NCBI GenBank assembly: GCA_020027965.1
Contig: JAHRHE010000004.1
Coordinates: 48,120 to 112,119 of the forward strand
Direction of reading: 5' to 3'
Origin: Nitrospirota bacterium
Lineage (GTDB): Bacteria; Nitrospirota; Nitrospiria; Nitrospirales; Nitrospiraceae
Length of the DNA: 64,000 nt
The position numbers and the translations under genes are program-made. This document shows, piece by piece, positions 7,997 through 17,285 of the stretch. The notes beneath the pieces are model-generated. The model was given only the letters and a program-made list of their open reading frames with translations. It was not told where the DNA came from and ran no database searches. How positions within the stretch are numbered: the stretch's first letter is position 1; every line of letters begins with the position of its first letter.

Positions 7997-9325
7997 TCAC
8001 GCGCGAACGGCCCGCGCCGATTCCGGGCTCTTCAGACGCTCGGCCAGCCGTTTGCCCTGCCCGATCGCGTCCTCCATCGAGCTGTGCTCCCACCGTCCGT
8101 ACCGGCCGATCGAATGGATACCTTTGGCCTCCAACTCGGCCAGGATGGCCGGCAGGGCTCCCGCCCGGTGCCGATCGAACAGGACGTAGGCGTAGCGGAT
8201 GTCCCGCACATCGGCCGTCACGATCTTCTCGTCCCGCCTGAAGATCCCGGCCTTTTCCAGTCCAGACTTGATGCGCTCGATGAGCACGGACGTCTCGACC
8301 ACGTCGGTCGGTTGGTGGGAAATCTCCACGTACAGCGAGCTGCAACCGGGGGGACCCAAGGCGGAGGAGAAGTTCATCGGGAATCCTGCCCGATAGAAGG
8401 GGTAGTCCCGTTCAGGGAAGTAGATCCAGTGTTTGTCTGAGACGCCTTCCCTGGCCACACCGAGGTTCACGTTATACACGGACACGCACCGGAGCCCCTT
8501 CGCCGCTTCTCTGATCGCCTGCGGGAGGTCCGTGCAGCGTCGCACCAGCTCAGGGACGGGGATCGTGGACACGAGCGTGTCGTACTCCTCCGTCCGGACT
8601 CCATGGCACTTATCCTGGAACGTCGCGCGGCGACGCGCCGTGTCGACCTCGATCAGCTCGCACCCATGATGGACATTCGAGACCCCGCCGAGGAAGGCCC
8701 TCGGCAGGGCTTCGATCCCGCCCTGAGAGGGGTACAGGAACGAGGGATTGTACCCGAAGGCTTTATCCTTGATGCCCAACGCCCCGTTCACCACATCCTT
8801 GAGCTCCGGCTTCGGCACAAGCCAGGAGACCCAATCCGAGGTCAGTTCATCCAACGGAACCTGCCAGAGTTTCTCATTGAACGGCACCATGAAATGCTTA
8901 GCCATGCCCTCTCCAAGGTTCTCCAGAATCCAGGCCTTAAAGGAGCGCTCCTCAGGGGACTTCGTCGATGCCGGGGTCGTCAGGGTCGCGATGAATCCCA
9001 GCAGACACTCGCGAACCACCTCTGGCGGCAGGCCGAAGGTGTTCACCTGGAACGGATATTCCGTGTAGGTCTGATGGGAGTAGATATAGGAGCGACGGAT
9101 GTGCTTTTGCAGGCGCCCGGTGAGCAACCCTTCAACGAGCGCCCGAATATCCGCCTGGCGAAAGTGCAGCAGATGGCCGGTGATATCGAAGGTGAAGCCG
9201 TCGAGTTGATAGGACCGGCACAGGCCGCCCACCTCCTGTTCCTTCTCAAACAGCCGGTACGGCACCCCATTCAGGTGAAAGGCAGCGCTCAACCCGGCCA
9301 GACCGGCTCCGACGATGACGATCAT
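7997..9325 (-). CDS. FAD-dependent oxidoreductase (protoporphyrinogen oxidase/UGM-like)
   Basis: The 442-residue product starts with an FAD/NAD-binding Rossmann motif (VIVGAGLAGLSAAFH) and a second dinucleotide contact (EKEQEVGGLC), as in the amine oxidase/COG1232 family often found in polysaccharide loci beside glycosyltransferases. The family includes UDP-galactopyranose mutase-like proteins, but I do not see enough to assign that reaction. The start is the ATG at 9325, two bases after the stop of the WecA-like gene, so the two are translationally linked. An upstream in-frame extension lies inside the neighbouring gene and is not used. Confidence 0.8.
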   Translation of the reverse strand: MIVIVGAGLAGLSAAFHLNGVPYRLFEKEQEVGGLCRSYQLDGFTFDITGHLLHFRQADIRALVEGLLTGRLQKHIRRSYIYSHQTYTEYPFQVNTFGLPPEVVRECLLGFIATLTTPASTKSPEERSFKAWILENLGEGMAKHFMVPFNEKLWQVPLDELTSDWVSWLVPKPELKDVVNGALGIKDKAFGYNPSFLYPSQGGIEALPRAFLGGVSNVHHGCELIEVDTARRRATFQDKCHGVRTEEYDTLVSTIPVPELVRRCTDLPQAIREAAKGLRCVSVYNVNLGVAREGVSDKHWIYFPERDYPFYRAGFPMNFSSALGPPGCSSLYVEISHQPTDVVETSVLIERIKSGLEKAGIFRRDEKIVTADVRDIRYAYVLFDRHRAGALPAILAELEAKGIHSIGRYGRWEHSSMEDAIGQGKRLAERLKSPESARAVRA

Positions 9326-9327
9326 GA

Positions 9328-10371
9328 TCAGGCTTCTCCAGGACCGTCCGGCGCCGCGGTCGCCTGAAATACCCGCCGGGGTTTCGCGTCCATCCGAATG
9401 AGCACCACCGCCACGCCCCCCAGACCGGCCCCCGCGAGCCCGATCATGATGAGCGCCACCTGTTCCTGGACTAGCATGACCGTCACACCGATGCTCCCCA
9501 TCAACACCGTACCCAAGTAGCTGAGCGCGACCACCTGCGAAACGGTGAGCCCCCATTGCCGGAGGCGGAGCGCCACATGATCCGGGCTCCCGAGGAAGAT
9601 CGGGAGCCCCCGGCGAAAGCGGACATACATGACGAAGAGCGTATCGAAGATCGGCACCCCCAGGATCAGGACGGGACTCAGCAGGGAGATACGATGGCCG
9701 TCCGTATATCGCCCGATCATCGCGAGCGCGCCCAGCATGAGCCCCACGAACAAGGCTCCCGCGTCCCCCATATAAATCGTCGCAGGATGGAAGTTGTATC
9801 GCAGGAACCCCAGCAGGCTGCCGGCCAGGGCCGCCAGCATGAACGCAATGGTCGTGTCGCCCTTCAGGACAGCCACCACAAGCAGAAAGGCCGCGCAGAT
9901 GAGACCCACGCCGGCCGACAGCCCGTCCATAATATCGAGCAGATTAAACGCATTGATGATCCCGATCATCCAGAGGACGGTCAGCGCGATGTCCAGCCAG
10001 GCCGGCAAGGCGGCGATTTCGATCATGACACCGCTCTTGATCAAGACGAAGACCGCGAGGAACTGGCCGGCGAGCTTCGTCCCGGGCGACAGCACCCCGA
10101 AATCATCGATCAATCCGAGCATCATCACCAACGTCCCGGCCAGCACGATGCCCAGGACGTCCTGCCGGAACTCGAAGGTGAACGCGAGGCTCACCAGGAA
10201 GGCCAGGTAGATCGCCAGCCCGCCGAGGTACGGGACCGGCTCGCGCTGGTGTTTGAGGCGTCCGTCGGGGTTGTCCACCATGCCGTACTTGAGCGCGGCG
10301 CGGCGCGCCAATGGCACACCGTACATCGAGAGGAAGAACGCCAGCCCGAATGTCAACGCCAGCAGAAACAT
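9328..10371 (-). CDS. wecA: WecA-like undecaprenyl-phosphate GlcNAc-1-phosphate transferase
   Basis: The 347-residue polytopic membrane protein belongs to the MraY/WecA family, which transfers a sugar-1-phosphate from a UDP-sugar to undecaprenyl phosphate and so starts glycan assembly. Catalytic and metal-binding motifs are visible: GLIDD near residue 85, NAFNLLDIMDGL near 140, YMGDAGALFVG near 200 and the basic loop GSPDHVALRLRQWG near 267. It is the only initiating transferase in the locus. A ribosome binding site (AGGGAAGG) precedes the ATG, 13 bases after the stop of the upstream GT4. Confidence 0.88.
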   Translation of the reverse strand: MFLLALTFGLAFFLSMYGVPLARRAALKYGMVDNPDGRLKHQREPVPYLGGLAIYLAFLVSLAFTFEFRQDVLGIVLAGTLVMMLGLIDDFGVLSPGTKLAGQFLAVFVLIKSGVMIEIAALPAWLDIALTVLWMIGIINAFNLLDIMDGLSAGVGLICAAFLLVVAVLKGDTTIAFMLAALAGSLLGFLRYNFHPATIYMGDAGALFVGLMLGALAMIGRYTDGHRISLLSPVLILGVPIFDTLFVMYVRFRRGLPIFLGSPDHVALRLRQWGLTVSQVVALSYLGTVLMGSIGVTVMLVQEQVALIMIGLAGAGLGGVAVVLIRMDAKPRRVFQATAAPDGPGEA

Positions 10372-10384
10372 CAGGTGCCTTCCC

Positions 10385-11620
10385 TCACGTCCGCGCCTCC
10401 CTCAGTCGACCGGCGCTCTCATAGAGGCTCTGGAGATAGTCCAGATAGGCATCCATGGAGTGTTGTCGCGTCACACGCTCCCGGGCACGAGCCCCCATCG
10501 CCGCAGCCTGACCGGCATCGTTGAGCAAACGGACGATCGCGTCAGCGACGCAGTCGGGTTTGGCTTCCACCCGCGCTCCGACCGTCTCGTCCACCAGTCT
10601 CCAGGTCAGGCCGACATCCGTGGCGACCGCCGCCGCGCCGGAGGCCATGGCCTCCAGCAGCGCCTGCGATGGGTAATTGTCGGTCTGCTGTAAGGACACG
10701 AAGACCAGCGCCTCCGCCAGGATGGCCTCGACCTGGTCGCGCCATCCGACCTCCGTGCAGGAATCGAGCCCGTGCCGCTTCACCAGCGCCTCGACCTGAC
10801 GCTTGAGGGGGCCCTCACCCAGCACGAAAAAGCGAGCGGACGGGATCTGTTCATGGACCAGTGCACTGGCTTCCACGAAGAGACACGGGCTCTTTTCAGG
10901 AATGAATCGACCGGAGAATACCACCCACGGCCGTTTCGACGCAGCCGGCCGGAAGCGGGAGATGTCGAGGCAGCTTCCAGTCGAGACACGGATCCGCTCG
11001 GGCGGAATCCCTTCCCGCAAGAGCGCGTCACGAATCGGCTCGGTCAGAGCATCGACGATTCGGGCCAGCTTGAGCGACAGGCGGTACAGGGAGAGCCCCA
11101 CCGGCAATCCGACCATATCACGGGGTGGGCCGACCACCGAGACGATCGCGGGCGGAGCCAACCCAGAGAGCTGCCACGGCAGCGCCACGTATGCCCCGCC
11201 GAGCACGAGGTGAACCGCATCCGGCCGACGCCGAATCAGCCACCACCCGACCGTTACGCACGCAACGGCATAGTCGAGTTTGCGCAGACCGAACGCCAGC
11301 GCCGCAGCGACTCGCTCCAGGCCTCCTCGCCAAGCCTCGTCGGTCCTGCCGGTGTTCCCCCTTTCGAGGTATCCGAACCAGCGGCGCGCGAACCGCCCCA
11401 CCCGCTCCTTCAGCACCAGCGCGGGCCTTTCACCAGCGGCGAGCACGCCTGCCCGGATCAGCCCGGCCAGCAGGGACTCGTTGATGACGAGCGAAATCGG
11501 ATAGTCCCTCGTTCGGAGGTTTCCATAGACCTGTCCGAATCGACGCTCGGCTCCACCCACGCTGCTGTTATTAAGGAGGAGCATCGCGACGTGCGGCGCG
11601 TGATGCAGTCGATTAATCAA
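10385..11620 (-). CDS. GT4 family glycosyltransferase
   Basis: The 411-residue product is a GT-B fold glycosyltransferase. Visible features are the N-terminal loop NNSSVGGAERRFGQVY, the start of the second domain (WVVFSGRFIPEKSPCLFVEA) and the donor-binding region (NYPSQALLEAMASGAAAVATD). I place the start at a TTG at 11620: a GGAGG lies 5 bases upstream and the TTG overlaps the TAA stop of the AsnB-like gene, implying coupled translation. An ATG at 11584 would remove 12 residues. Sugar specificity cannot be read from the sequence. Confidence 0.83.
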   Translation of the reverse strand: MINRLHHAPHVAMLLLNNSSVGGAERRFGQVYGNLRTRDYPISLVINESLLAGLIRAGVLAAGERPALVLKERVGRFARRWFGYLERGNTGRTDEAWRGGLERVAAALAFGLRKLDYAVACVTVGWWLIRRRPDAVHLVLGGAYVALPWQLSGLAPPAIVSVVGPPRDMVGLPVGLSLYRLSLKLARIVDALTEPIRDALLREGIPPERIRVSTGSCLDISRFRPAASKRPWVVFSGRFIPEKSPCLFVEASALVHEQIPSARFFVLGEGPLKRQVEALVKRHGLDSCTEVGWRDQVEAILAEALVFVSLQQTDNYPSQALLEAMASGAAAVATDVGLTWRLVDETVGARVEAKPDCVADAIVRLLNDAGQAAAMGARARERVTRQHSMDAYLDYLQSLYESAGRLREART

Positions 11621-13592
11621 TGAACCTCCGCAGCCAACATTCCAGGTTGATCCACCGCCAGACCGCCGGACCCATCGCGCTCCGTCCCCCGCAATAGCCG
11701 CGGTAGAGTTCTGTGAGCGCAGGTGCGCGCCAGTAGGGACGCGCGCGCATGCGCTCAGAGCCAAGCAGGGCCTCGATGCGTGGACGAAGCACGCCCCGCA
11801 GCCACTGGTCCTGGGGCGTGACAAACCCCATTTTGTCATGCCGCAGCCGAATTCCTTCTGGCAACACGCCGATCATTGCTTCACGCAGCACCATCTTCGT
11901 CATCCCCTCCCTGAGCTTCAGCTCTGGCGGAAGACGCACGAGCCACTCAACGAGGCGGTGGTCCAGAAACGGCAGTCGAGCTTCCACTGAGAAAGCCATC
12001 GCGTTGCGGTCTTCGTAATGAAGGAGTGCAGGGAGGTCCTGGGTCAGCCCACGGACGACGTGTGCGCCGAGCACCGTGTGGCCCTCCAGGGATGGCCTGT
12101 CATCAGACGACATCGGTCTACGATACTGGCCGGCAAAGCCCGGATCCAGCCACTCGGCCTCACCCAGGACACGCGAGCGAAGCCATCGCACCGGGCCTCC
12201 CGGCAACAAACCCCTGGCGAGGCCAGCCAGCGCCGTGGCCTGGAGCCCGCCGTGCACACGGCGCCAGGCCGCCCACTCCCGCGCCGCTGAGATCCACTGT
12301 CCTCTCCTGATGCAATCCGTCAGGCGGGACCCGATGTAACCTGGATAGCCGAGGAGCACCTCATCCGCCCCCTGCCCGTCCAGCAAGACTTTCATACCCG
12401 CTCGCCCCGCAGCCCGCATCACCTCCCACTGGGCGAGGACGCTCGTACCGGCGAACGGTTCCTCCTGATGCCACAGGATCTCCGGGAGCGCGTCGAACAG
12501 GCGCACCGGATCAGGAAACACCTCGTGGTTGTCGGCTCCCGTCCGGGCCAGGACGGCCCGGATGTAGGCCCGCTCGTCATAGCGCGGGTCAGCGTGGCAC
12601 GAGGAGAACGTCTGCGGCCGATGGCCGCGCCCGGCCCCGGGCAAGGCTTCGCCACCTGGTTGACCGGCCAGAAGGCGGCACATCAGACAGACGATCGTGG
12701 AGGAGTCCAGGCCGCCGCTGAGACAGCTTCCGACAGGAACATCCGCCCGCAGCTCCAGCCGTACACTGTCCTCAATAAGCTCACGCGTTCGGGCGGCGCC
12801 TTCGTCGGCGCTGACTGCGTTAGTCCCTTCGGGAACCTGCCACCACCGTTCGTGCGCGATACAGATCGGCCCCTCGGCTCTTCCGCCTCGAACCGTCAAA
12901 CACTCACCGGGAGCCAATTGGTGGATTCCTTCAAAGAAGGTGTCGGTCGTATGGTCCTGGCGGGACCGCGTCAAGTAATCCAGCACGGCCGCCTGGTTTG
13001 GAACTCTGGCAAAGAAGGGATCCATGAGCAGTGCCTTGATCTCGGAGGCGAAGAGAAACCGCCGCGCATCTCGACGATAATAAAACGGCTTGATCCCAAA
13101 CCGGTCTCGAGCACAAAAGAGCGTGTGACTCCGATCGTCCCAGACTGCGAACGCGAACATCCCGTTCAGACGGTCCAGACAGGCCGGGCCCCACCGGCGG
13201 AAGGCTTCCAGCGCCACCTCCGTGTCGGACGAAGAGCGAAACCGGTGCCCCAGCGCCGTCAGCTCCCGGCGCAGCTCCGGGGCGTTGTACACCTCCCCGT
13301 TGTACGTGATCCAGTAATGCCCATCCTCGGTCCCCATCGGCTGATGCCCGAGCGGTGTCAGGTCCACGATCGCCAGCCGCCGATGCCCCAATCCTGCGGC
13401 ATACTGGCCGCTCACGCGACAGTCGCTCAGCTTCCCGGCCACCGCGAGCGGCTTTTCCCGGTGGCCAAGCGCCAGCAGCACGTAGCCCTCCCCATCAGGC
13501 CCGCGATGCGCGAGCGCCCTGGTCATGGCTTCGAGCAGCCGGACGTCCACCGGTCGATCGTCACCTTGTATGATTCCCGCTATCCCGCACAT
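11613..13592 (-). CDS. asnB: Asparagine synthetase-type amidotransferase (copy 1 of 3)
   Basis: The 659-residue protein has an N-terminal class II glutamine amidotransferase domain with the nucleophile Cys2 exposed after Met removal (MCGIAG), plus RLAIVDL, NGEVYN and RDRFGIKPF. The ATP-pyrophosphatase domain carries SGGLDSS at residues 292-298. In polysaccharide loci such proteins often amidate uronic acids (WbpS, WbtH types), which I infer here. The start is fixed by the catalytic Cys. Copies 1 and 3 share an extra segment before RLAIVDL that copy 2 lacks. It overlaps the downstream GT4 by 8 bases. Confidence 0.87.
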   Translation of the reverse strand: MCGIAGIIQGDDRPVDVRLLEAMTRALAHRGPDGEGYVLLALGHREKPLAVAGKLSDCRVSGQYAAGLGHRRLAIVDLTPLGHQPMGTEDGHYWITYNGEVYNAPELRRELTALGHRFRSSSDTEVALEAFRRWGPACLDRLNGMFAFAVWDDRSHTLFCARDRFGIKPFYYRRDARRFLFASEIKALLMDPFFARVPNQAAVLDYLTRSRQDHTTDTFFEGIHQLAPGECLTVRGGRAEGPICIAHERWWQVPEGTNAVSADEGAARTRELIEDSVRLELRADVPVGSCLSGGLDSSTIVCLMCRLLAGQPGGEALPGAGRGHRPQTFSSCHADPRYDERAYIRAVLARTGADNHEVFPDPVRLFDALPEILWHQEEPFAGTSVLAQWEVMRAAGRAGMKVLLDGQGADEVLLGYPGYIGSRLTDCIRRGQWISAAREWAAWRRVHGGLQATALAGLARGLLPGGPVRWLRSRVLGEAEWLDPGFAGQYRRPMSSDDRPSLEGHTVLGAHVVRGLTQDLPALLHYEDRNAMAFSVEARLPFLDHRLVEWLVRLPPELKLREGMTKMVLREAMIGVLPEGIRLRHDKMGFVTPQDQWLRGVLRPRIEALLGSERMRARPYWRAPALTELYRGYCGGRSAMGPAVWRWINLECWLRRFID

Positions 13593-13795
13593 CGTCGGAT
13601 CGGTTACCCCTCTTCCGCCATGTCCCCGTCGCACCCGATCGGATCTTCACCGCCCACCGCCCGCGGATGCCGCTTAGACCTACCTTGGACCGTGATCAAC
13701 AAGGTTTCGAGTTTATCCTGGTAATACACGTGTTCTCATACCCACGCTTCGCGGCGCGTTGGCCCTTCTCCATCGGTGCCGCCTGAGCCCGTCGC

Positions 13796-14920
13796 CTAGT
13801 CTTGCGGGCAGACCCCTGCCAGGTTCCAATACAAGGTTTCCATCTTCGACATCTCGCGCTGCTGGTCGCCGACTTCCCTCACCCTGGTCCGGTTTCTCAT
13901 CGCGACATCCCGCCGCAGGCCAGCATCGCGCAACACGCCGATCACGGCCCCTGCGAGATCGCCATCGTCCGGATCAACAAGGAATCCGTTCATCCCGTGG
14001 CTAATGATCTCGGCATACTGGGGCAGCCGGTTCAGAATCGGCACGGTCCCACAGGCCATGGCCTCCAGCAGCGTGTTGGGCATCCCGTCCGACCGCGGCA
14101 CCATGACCACGGCATCGGCAAGGTTGAGCCAGAGCGGCATCTGCGAATGCGGAATTGTCCCGAGAAACCTGACCCGATCCGCCAAACCCAGGTCGGAGGC
14201 AAGCCTGCGCAGCCCGGTAACATAGTCGGGGTCAGCATGCGCTTCGGCCACCGCGAGCACCGCGTTAGGAACCTTCTCGCACACCGCCGGCAGAGCTTTG
14301 ACGATCCGATCGAGGTGGTAACATGGCTGTGCCAAACGTGGGCTGAAGATCACTCGGCTACCTTCACCAATGTCCCAACGCTCCCGCAGCGAGCGGACAT
14401 CCAGGCCAGGCCTGAATAACCTTAGGTCCACCCCCCAGCCGATGCGGGCCATCCGCTTCACCTGAGGGAGCACCTCGCGGACTCGTGTCTCCAAGTACGC
14501 GGAATGGACGGTCACCAGATCGGCCAGACCCAGTACGGTCCGCGTCAGCGTCCTGCTGTACGGCTCCTTGAAGGCACCCTGCTCCTCCAGCACATCGCTG
14601 CCCCAAGGTGTCACCACACAGGGATGGCCACCGGCGAGCGGCAGGCCCCAAGCCAGTCCTCGCAGATAATGGACATGCACCACATCCGGATTCAGACGGC
14701 GCACCGTAAGCGCCATCCGAGCAGCGGACAGGAGCCGGGCCAGCTTGCGCGGTTCTGCCGGCCTACCAACCTCGACTTGTCGGAAAGCCAGAACCGGACC
14801 TTCCGCCGGCTCGACGGTGATCACCGTAGCCTCATGCCCTCTCTCGGCAAACCACTCGACCCAGCGCCGGAGTGAAACCGAGTCTGCGGGGCCTACAAAG
14901 CATAACCGTAGCCGCTTCAC
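13796..14920 (-). CDS. GT4 family glycosyltransferase
   Basis: The product of about 374 residues is a GT-B glycosyltransferase. The acceptor half has CFVGPADSVSLRRWVEWF and HVHYLRGLAWGLPL; the donor half has FSPRLAQPCYHLDRIVKA, VRFLGTIPH and PRSDGMPNTLLEAMACGTVPI. I prefer the GTG at 14920, which has AGAGGGG 7 bases upstream; a GTG at 14947 overlapping the stop of the previous gene would add 9 residues but has poorer spacing. About 200 bases separate its end from the AsnB-like gene. Substrates are unknown. Confidence 0.8.
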   Translation of the reverse strand: MKRLRLCFVGPADSVSLRRWVEWFAERGHEATVITVEPAEGPVLAFRQVEVGRPAEPRKLARLLSAARMALTVRRLNPDVVHVHYLRGLAWGLPLAGGHPCVVTPWGSDVLEEQGAFKEPYSRTLTRTVLGLADLVTVHSAYLETRVREVLPQVKRMARIGWGVDLRLFRPGLDVRSLRERWDIGEGSRVIFSPRLAQPCYHLDRIVKALPAVCEKVPNAVLAVAEAHADPDYVTGLRRLASDLGLADRVRFLGTIPHSQMPLWLNLADAVVMVPRSDGMPNTLLEAMACGTVPILNRLPQYAEIISHGMNGFLVDPDDGDLAGAVIGVLRDAGLRRDVAMRNRTRVREVGDQQREMSKMETLYWNLAGVCPQD

Positions 14921-14943
14921 GGCACGTCCCCTCTGATCTCCGC

Positions 14944-16278
14944 TCACTCTCCAACTCTGGGTCGTTGTCCAACGAGACCCCGAACCAAGGCCTTTAACTC
15001 GCTCGCAGAGCGGCTCAGATCATGGTGCGTGGTCGCATACTCATGTCCACGATCCCCCAGCTTCGCTCGCAGTTCCTCAGAGCTGCAGATCTGCCCGGCC
15101 GCTGCCACCAGCCGTCCAAACGAGCCGGCCGCGCAGATTCCAATTCCGTGTTGCCTTAGCACCCCGTCCGGGTCGACCATCCATGAGAGAATCGGCGTCC
15201 CGTGCACGGCTGCCTGCACGAAGGTGTTGGGAAATCCCTCGTACGTCGAGGTGTTGATGAACAGCTTGGCCCGCTCAAAGTGCTGGTCCATGTCGCTCAA
15301 TGGAACATCCTCATACACCGTAAGATTCACCAGCGTTCCGGCCCGCTCCTGGATCGTGGTCATCAGATCCTGGTACTCGGGGTGACGCATGACCACCATC
15401 ACGCATCGCTCATTCGGGAGACGCTCGACCAGATCCAGAAACATCTGTGGCTGCTTCAGCGGATGCGTTCGGCCTACCCATAGAACGGTGGTCCTCTGCT
15501 CGCCTGTGCGCTTCACGGTTGGGTGCCCGGTGCGGATCAGCCTACCCTCGATTCCATACCGCTCCCGCAGCCAATTCTGATGCTCTCTGGTTTGACAGAC
15601 CACCCCATCAGCTAGGCGCAGGCCGATCGGATAGAGCCACCGCAGGGAACCCCTCACCTGAGTGGACGGCTTGGAGAGATCAGCGTCGGACACCACGACG
15701 AACACGAACCGACGACGCAACAGGCGACAGATCAGCGCATACGCCCCTACCTCGACGCCGGCCCCGGCATGCAGGTACACATCCGCGTCAATGGCGCGCA
15801 GGATGCCGTACATCGCCCAGAAGGCCGCCGCATAACGGGGCGCGGCCCCGAGCGGATCCCACCAGGTTCGGCCGGCTCGCGGTCCGAGGCGGTCCAGGCC
15901 TTGCCGCTTGACGACGGTCAGTGCCCCCTGTCGTTCCTCTCCAGGCCCCTCCTTGACCGTCGTGAGCACCGACGCTTGGAATGACTCGTCCACCGACAGC
16001 TCGCGCGAGAGCAGGAAGAACTGCGCCTCAGCGCCTCCGAAGGGATAGCCGCTCCCTGGCCGGTACAGACCGTAGCCGAGCGGCGAGATGAAGCACACCT
16101 TGATCGGTCGCTCCGTGCCGCTGACGCCGCGGGGCTCCGCGGCTGCAGTCAGTCCCCTGCCCAGCCGTTCAGGCTGGGAAGCACTCGATTCATTCCACGC
16201 TCCCGCTTGGAACATCAACGGGAACCCTGCACCGCGGCACGCTTGCGCTGCAGGAGGCTTTACCCTACGGCTGAGCAC
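14944..16278 (-). CDS. GT4 family glycosyltransferase
   Basis: The 444-residue product has a GT-B architecture: an N-terminal domain starting at KVCFISPLGYGLYRPGSGYP with a glycine-rich loop (FGGAEAQFF), then VLWVGRTHPLKQPQMFLDL and the donor-binding region STYEGFPNTFVQAAVHGTPIL. The GTG at 16278 has AAGGAG 6 bases upstream and overlaps the 3' end of the upstream methyltransferase, so I keep it, although this leaves about 58 residues of unassigned N-terminal extension. Specificity is unknown. Confidence 0.8.
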   Translation of the reverse strand: MLSRRVKPPAAQACRGAGFPLMFQAGAWNESSASQPERLGRGLTAAAEPRGVSGTERPIKVCFISPLGYGLYRPGSGYPFGGAEAQFFLLSRELSVDESFQASVLTTVKEGPGEERQGALTVVKRQGLDRLGPRAGRTWWDPLGAAPRYAAAFWAMYGILRAIDADVYLHAGAGVEVGAYALICRLLRRRFVFVVVSDADLSKPSTQVRGSLRWLYPIGLRLADGVVCQTREHQNWLRERYGIEGRLIRTGHPTVKRTGEQRTTVLWVGRTHPLKQPQMFLDLVERLPNERCVMVVMRHPEYQDLMTTIQERAGTLVNLTVYEDVPLSDMDQHFERAKLFINTSTYEGFPNTFVQAAVHGTPILSWMVDPDGVLRQHGIGICAAGSFGRLVAAAGQICSSEELRAKLGDRGHEYATTHHDLSRSASELKALVRGLVGQRPRVGE

Positions 16279-17275
16279 ACACTACTCCTTTGCGAACCGT
16301 CGTCTGACCCCGCCTGCCTCGAACCTTGATCGACCCTCCGCACTCACCGAACCTGAAGACATCGAGAGGACGAGTAAACTTGATGGGACTGGTCGCACAC
16401 ACCTCGTCGTACCCAGCCCCTGCAAACCACCGACGCACCTCTTCCAACGAATGGAGATGGTTGTACCGTGGAGCGTACCAGTCATAGAGGCCGAACTGCG
16501 CCGTTTGGTGATCCAACTTCTCGGAAAGGTCTCGCGCCGGCACAGACGTGACGATTCCACGCAGAAGGTGAAACAGGAAACGGTTCCTGATCACCAGCCG
16601 ACCGCACAGGCGGTACCGGAGTTCTGGCGAGAGCCGCCGCATGACGAACCGGAGCAGTTCGGTACCCATCACTTTCAATGGGTTTCGTCTCTCGTAGACC
16701 ATGATGTACAGCATGCCGCCCGGACGAACGAGCGGCGCAATGGTTCGAAACGCGCGCGCGGTATCCGCCGTGTGGTCCAGCACGCCCCAGCTGACTACAA
16801 AGTCAAATTGTTCTGGACTCAACGGAAGATGGAATAGGCTCGCCTGAATCACCTGAACCTCGCCCAGTTCGCGAGTCGCTTCCCGGGTCTCCTCCACAGC
16901 CGCGTCGCTGAAATCGACCGCCACAACCTTCGCGCCGAGCGACGCCAACGCATAGGTCCACCGGCCGGAGCCACACCCGACGTCTAAAACGGTCAGTCCC
17001 TTGAAGTACTCCTTGGGCAACTGCACGTCATCGAGCCAGGCATCGATGAGGGCTGGAGAAATGCGGAGGTACTGGGCTGCCCGGTATCGTCGGTGTTCGT
17101 AGTCGAAGGCGCCCCGTATCTGCTGCTCCGTTCGACTCAACCTTGGGAGCATCCGAACGATTCCTCCCAAGACGGGATACGGGTTTCCGCAGGGTACACA
17201 GTGATACGCGCCGGCTCTCTCGGACAGTGGCGCGCGACATGTTGGACAGATGAGATGCACTGAGGTGTTCGACAC
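16265..17275 (-). CDS. SAM-dependent methyltransferase with N-terminal zinc ribbon
   Basis: The 336-residue product begins with a two-Cys-pair zinc ribbon (CPTC near residue 10, CVPC near 26), followed by a class I methyltransferase domain with SAM motif VLDVGCGSGRW near 97 and VSWGVLDHTADTARA near 160. Such proteins are common in O-antigen loci, where they methylate sugars. The GTG at 17275 follows the stop of the fucose synthase gene by 10 bases, with AAGGAGG about 14 bases upstream. The acceptor is unknown. Confidence 0.8.
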   Translation of the reverse strand: MSNTSVHLICPTCRAPLSERAGAYHCVPCGNPYPVLGGIVRMLPRLSRTEQQIRGAFDYEHRRYRAAQYLRISPALIDAWLDDVQLPKEYFKGLTVLDVGCGSGRWTYALASLGAKVVAVDFSDAAVEETREATRELGEVQVIQASLFHLPLSPEQFDFVVSWGVLDHTADTARAFRTIAPLVRPGGMLYIMVYERRNPLKVMGTELLRFVMRRLSPELRYRLCGRLVIRNRFLFHLLRGIVTSVPARDLSEKLDHQTAQFGLYDWYAPRYNHLHSLEEVRRWFAGAGYDEVCATSPIKFTRPLDVFRFGECGGSIKVRGRRGQTTVRKGVVCAQP

Positions 17276-17285
17276 GTGTGAACCG

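Noticed and set aside
9556..10524. Long plus-strand frame of 322 codons, His/Gln/Arg-rich
   Set aside because: Antisense to the WecA-like gene; composition is that of a reverse-complement shadow of membrane-protein codons.
12468..13724. Plus-strand frame of 418 codons
   Set aside because: Antisense shadow of the AsnB-like gene, without any domain features.
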